Of a stretch of DNA of 64,000 bases, positions 62,704-64,000 are shown one piece after another. The notes beneath the pieces are model-generated. The model was not told the DNA's origin and did no database searches. It worked only from the letters and a program-made list of their open reading frames with translations. How positions within the stretch are numbered: position 1 is the first letter of the stretch; every line of letters begins with the position of its first letter. The stretch comes from Hemicordylus capensis (lineage: Eukaryota; Chordata; Lepidosauria; Squamata; Cordylidae), in NCBI RefSeq assembly GCF_027244095.1, contig NC_069658.1, positions 35,552,501 to 35,616,500 on the forward strand, given 5' to 3'. Both the position numbers and the translations under genes were made by a program.

Positions 62704-64000
62704 AGTTTTCAAATTATTTATTTATTTGTTTATTTAAAATATTTCTATACCACCCAAAACTTGCATCTCTGGGTGGTTTACAATTAAAATCATTTAAAAC
62801 ATTAAACCAATTAACAATTAAAATCATTTAAAAGATTAAAAACATTTAAAAACCAATATTAAAATTATTTAAAACTATAAATCTAATTAAAAGCCAGGGT
62901 GAATAAATGTGTTTTCAATCCCTTTTTTAAAATTGCCAGAGATGGGGAGGCTCTTATTTCAACAAGGAGCACATTCCAAAGTCCAGGGGCTGCAACGGAG
63001 AAGGCTTGTTCTCAAGTAGCCACCAGATGAATTGGCGGCAGCCGCAGGCAAACCTCTCCAGATGATCTTAGCAGGTGGTGGGGCTCATGGAGAAGAAGAC
63101 ATTCTCTTAAATAACCAGGGCCTACGCTGTTTAGGGCTTTATAGGTATCTTGTATTTTGCCTTGTATTTTGCCCTTGTATTTTGCCCAGAAACATATCGG
63201 CAGCCAGTGCAATTCCTTCAACCCAGAAGTAATATGGTCTCTCCTAGATGACCCAGAGACCAACCTGGCTGCCACAGTCTGAACCCAACTGCAGTTTCCA
63301 GACTACGTACAAAGGCAGACCCACATAGAGAGCATTGCAGTAATCCAGCCTAGAGGTTACCAGCATATGTACCACTGTTTTGAGGTTATTCATCTCAAGA
63401 AACGGATGTAGCTGGCATCTCAGACTAAGTCAATAAAAGCACCTCTGACCACCGCCTCAACCAGGGACACCAGGGAGAGGTTTGGATCCAGAAGCACCCC
63501 CAGACTGCGTACCTGTTCCTTCCGGGGGAGCATGACCCCGTCCAGAACCAGCAGATCAAAATCATCTCCCGAGTTTCAACCCTGCACAATAAGCACCTCC
63601 ATCTTATCTGGATTCAGCCTCAGTTTGTTATCCCTCATCCAGCCCTTTACTGCTTCCAGGCAGGCATTTAGGGAGGTTATGCCTTCTCCTGATGTTGTTG
63701 ACATGGAGAAATAGATTTGGGTGTTATCAGCATATTGATAACACCCTGCACCAAATCCCCTGATGATCTCTCCCAGCAGTTTCATGTAGATGTTGAACAA
63801 CATCAGAGACAATATGGAGCCCTGAGGGACACTATATGGAAGTTCAAATTTAAGAACAACAGTCTCCAAGAGACACCATCTGGAATCTGCCCATGAGGTA
63901 GGAGTGGAACCATTGCAAAGCAGTGCCTCCCACCCCCAATCTCTTCAGACGTTCCAAGAATACTATGGTCAATAGTATTGAGAGCCACTGAAGGACCAAC
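62704..64000 (-). mobile_element. L2-type LINE, 3' half, continues past the window
   Basis: On the - strand: FELPYSVPQGSILSLMLFNI, YQYADNTQIYF, LNACLEAVKGWMRDNKLRLN, then AARLVSGSSRRDHITSGLKE and the AT-rich tail with (attt)n at 62715-62740. Frame is broken in several places; ordinary dead copy. Confidence 0.85.

Noticed and set aside
1-64000. CRISPR array, bacterial operon or phage system
   Set aside because: No spaced identical repeats, no operons or ribosome-binding sites; spliced vertebrate genes and SINEs dominate.

Overview
This window is vertebrate nuclear DNA, almost certainly from a squamate reptile (lizard or snake). It has long introns with GT-AG splice sites and a dense, mixed repeat load: 5S rRNA- and tRNA-headed SINEs, a SINE with a Bov-B-like tail (Sauria type), L2 and CR1 LINEs, and many hAT-type MITEs with 8-bp target duplications. 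Two granzyme A/K-type serine protease genes stand on the + strand, followed by CDC20B on the - strand. In human the order is GZMK-GZMA-CDC20B on 5q11.2, so this is the conserved granzyme/CDC20B locus.

Layout. 0-1.4 kb: SINE and unassigned DNA. 1.4-14.7 kb: granzyme copy 1, five exons. Its promoter is split by a long-inverted-repeat DNA transposon and its exon 3 is no longer open, so I call it a probable pseudogene although the other four exons read cleanly. 14.7-20.1 kb: spacer with a LINE broken up by later insertions. 20.1-33.7 kb: granzyme copy 2, five clean exons joining into a 254-residue trypsin-fold zymogen with an intact His-Asp-Ser triad. The copies share promoter, intron and 3'-flank sequence, so they are a tandem duplication with a period near 18 kb. 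33.8-43.1 kb: no recognisable host gene; a repeat-rich block with tandemly repeated units of unknown origin at 37.3-39.8 kb. 43.2-59.7 kb: the last seven coding exons of CDC20B on the - strand, which hold the whole seven-bladed WD40 propeller; the 5' exons were not found and probably lie to the right. 59.7-64 kb: SINEs, MITEs and an L2 copy that runs off the window.

Functions. The granzymes are secretory-granule serine proteases of cytotoxic lymphocytes. CDC20B is a CDC20-family protein linked in other vertebrates to multiciliated-cell differentiation. They are neighbours by ancestry, not members of one pathway. The most unusual observations are the joint loss of both cysteines of the 191-220 disulfide in granzyme copy 2, a transposon landing about 40 bp before the start codon of copy 1, a composite SINE that shows its 5S-like and tRNA-like parts side by side, and palindromic MITEs carrying an ACTACAACTCCCA-type motif on both arms.
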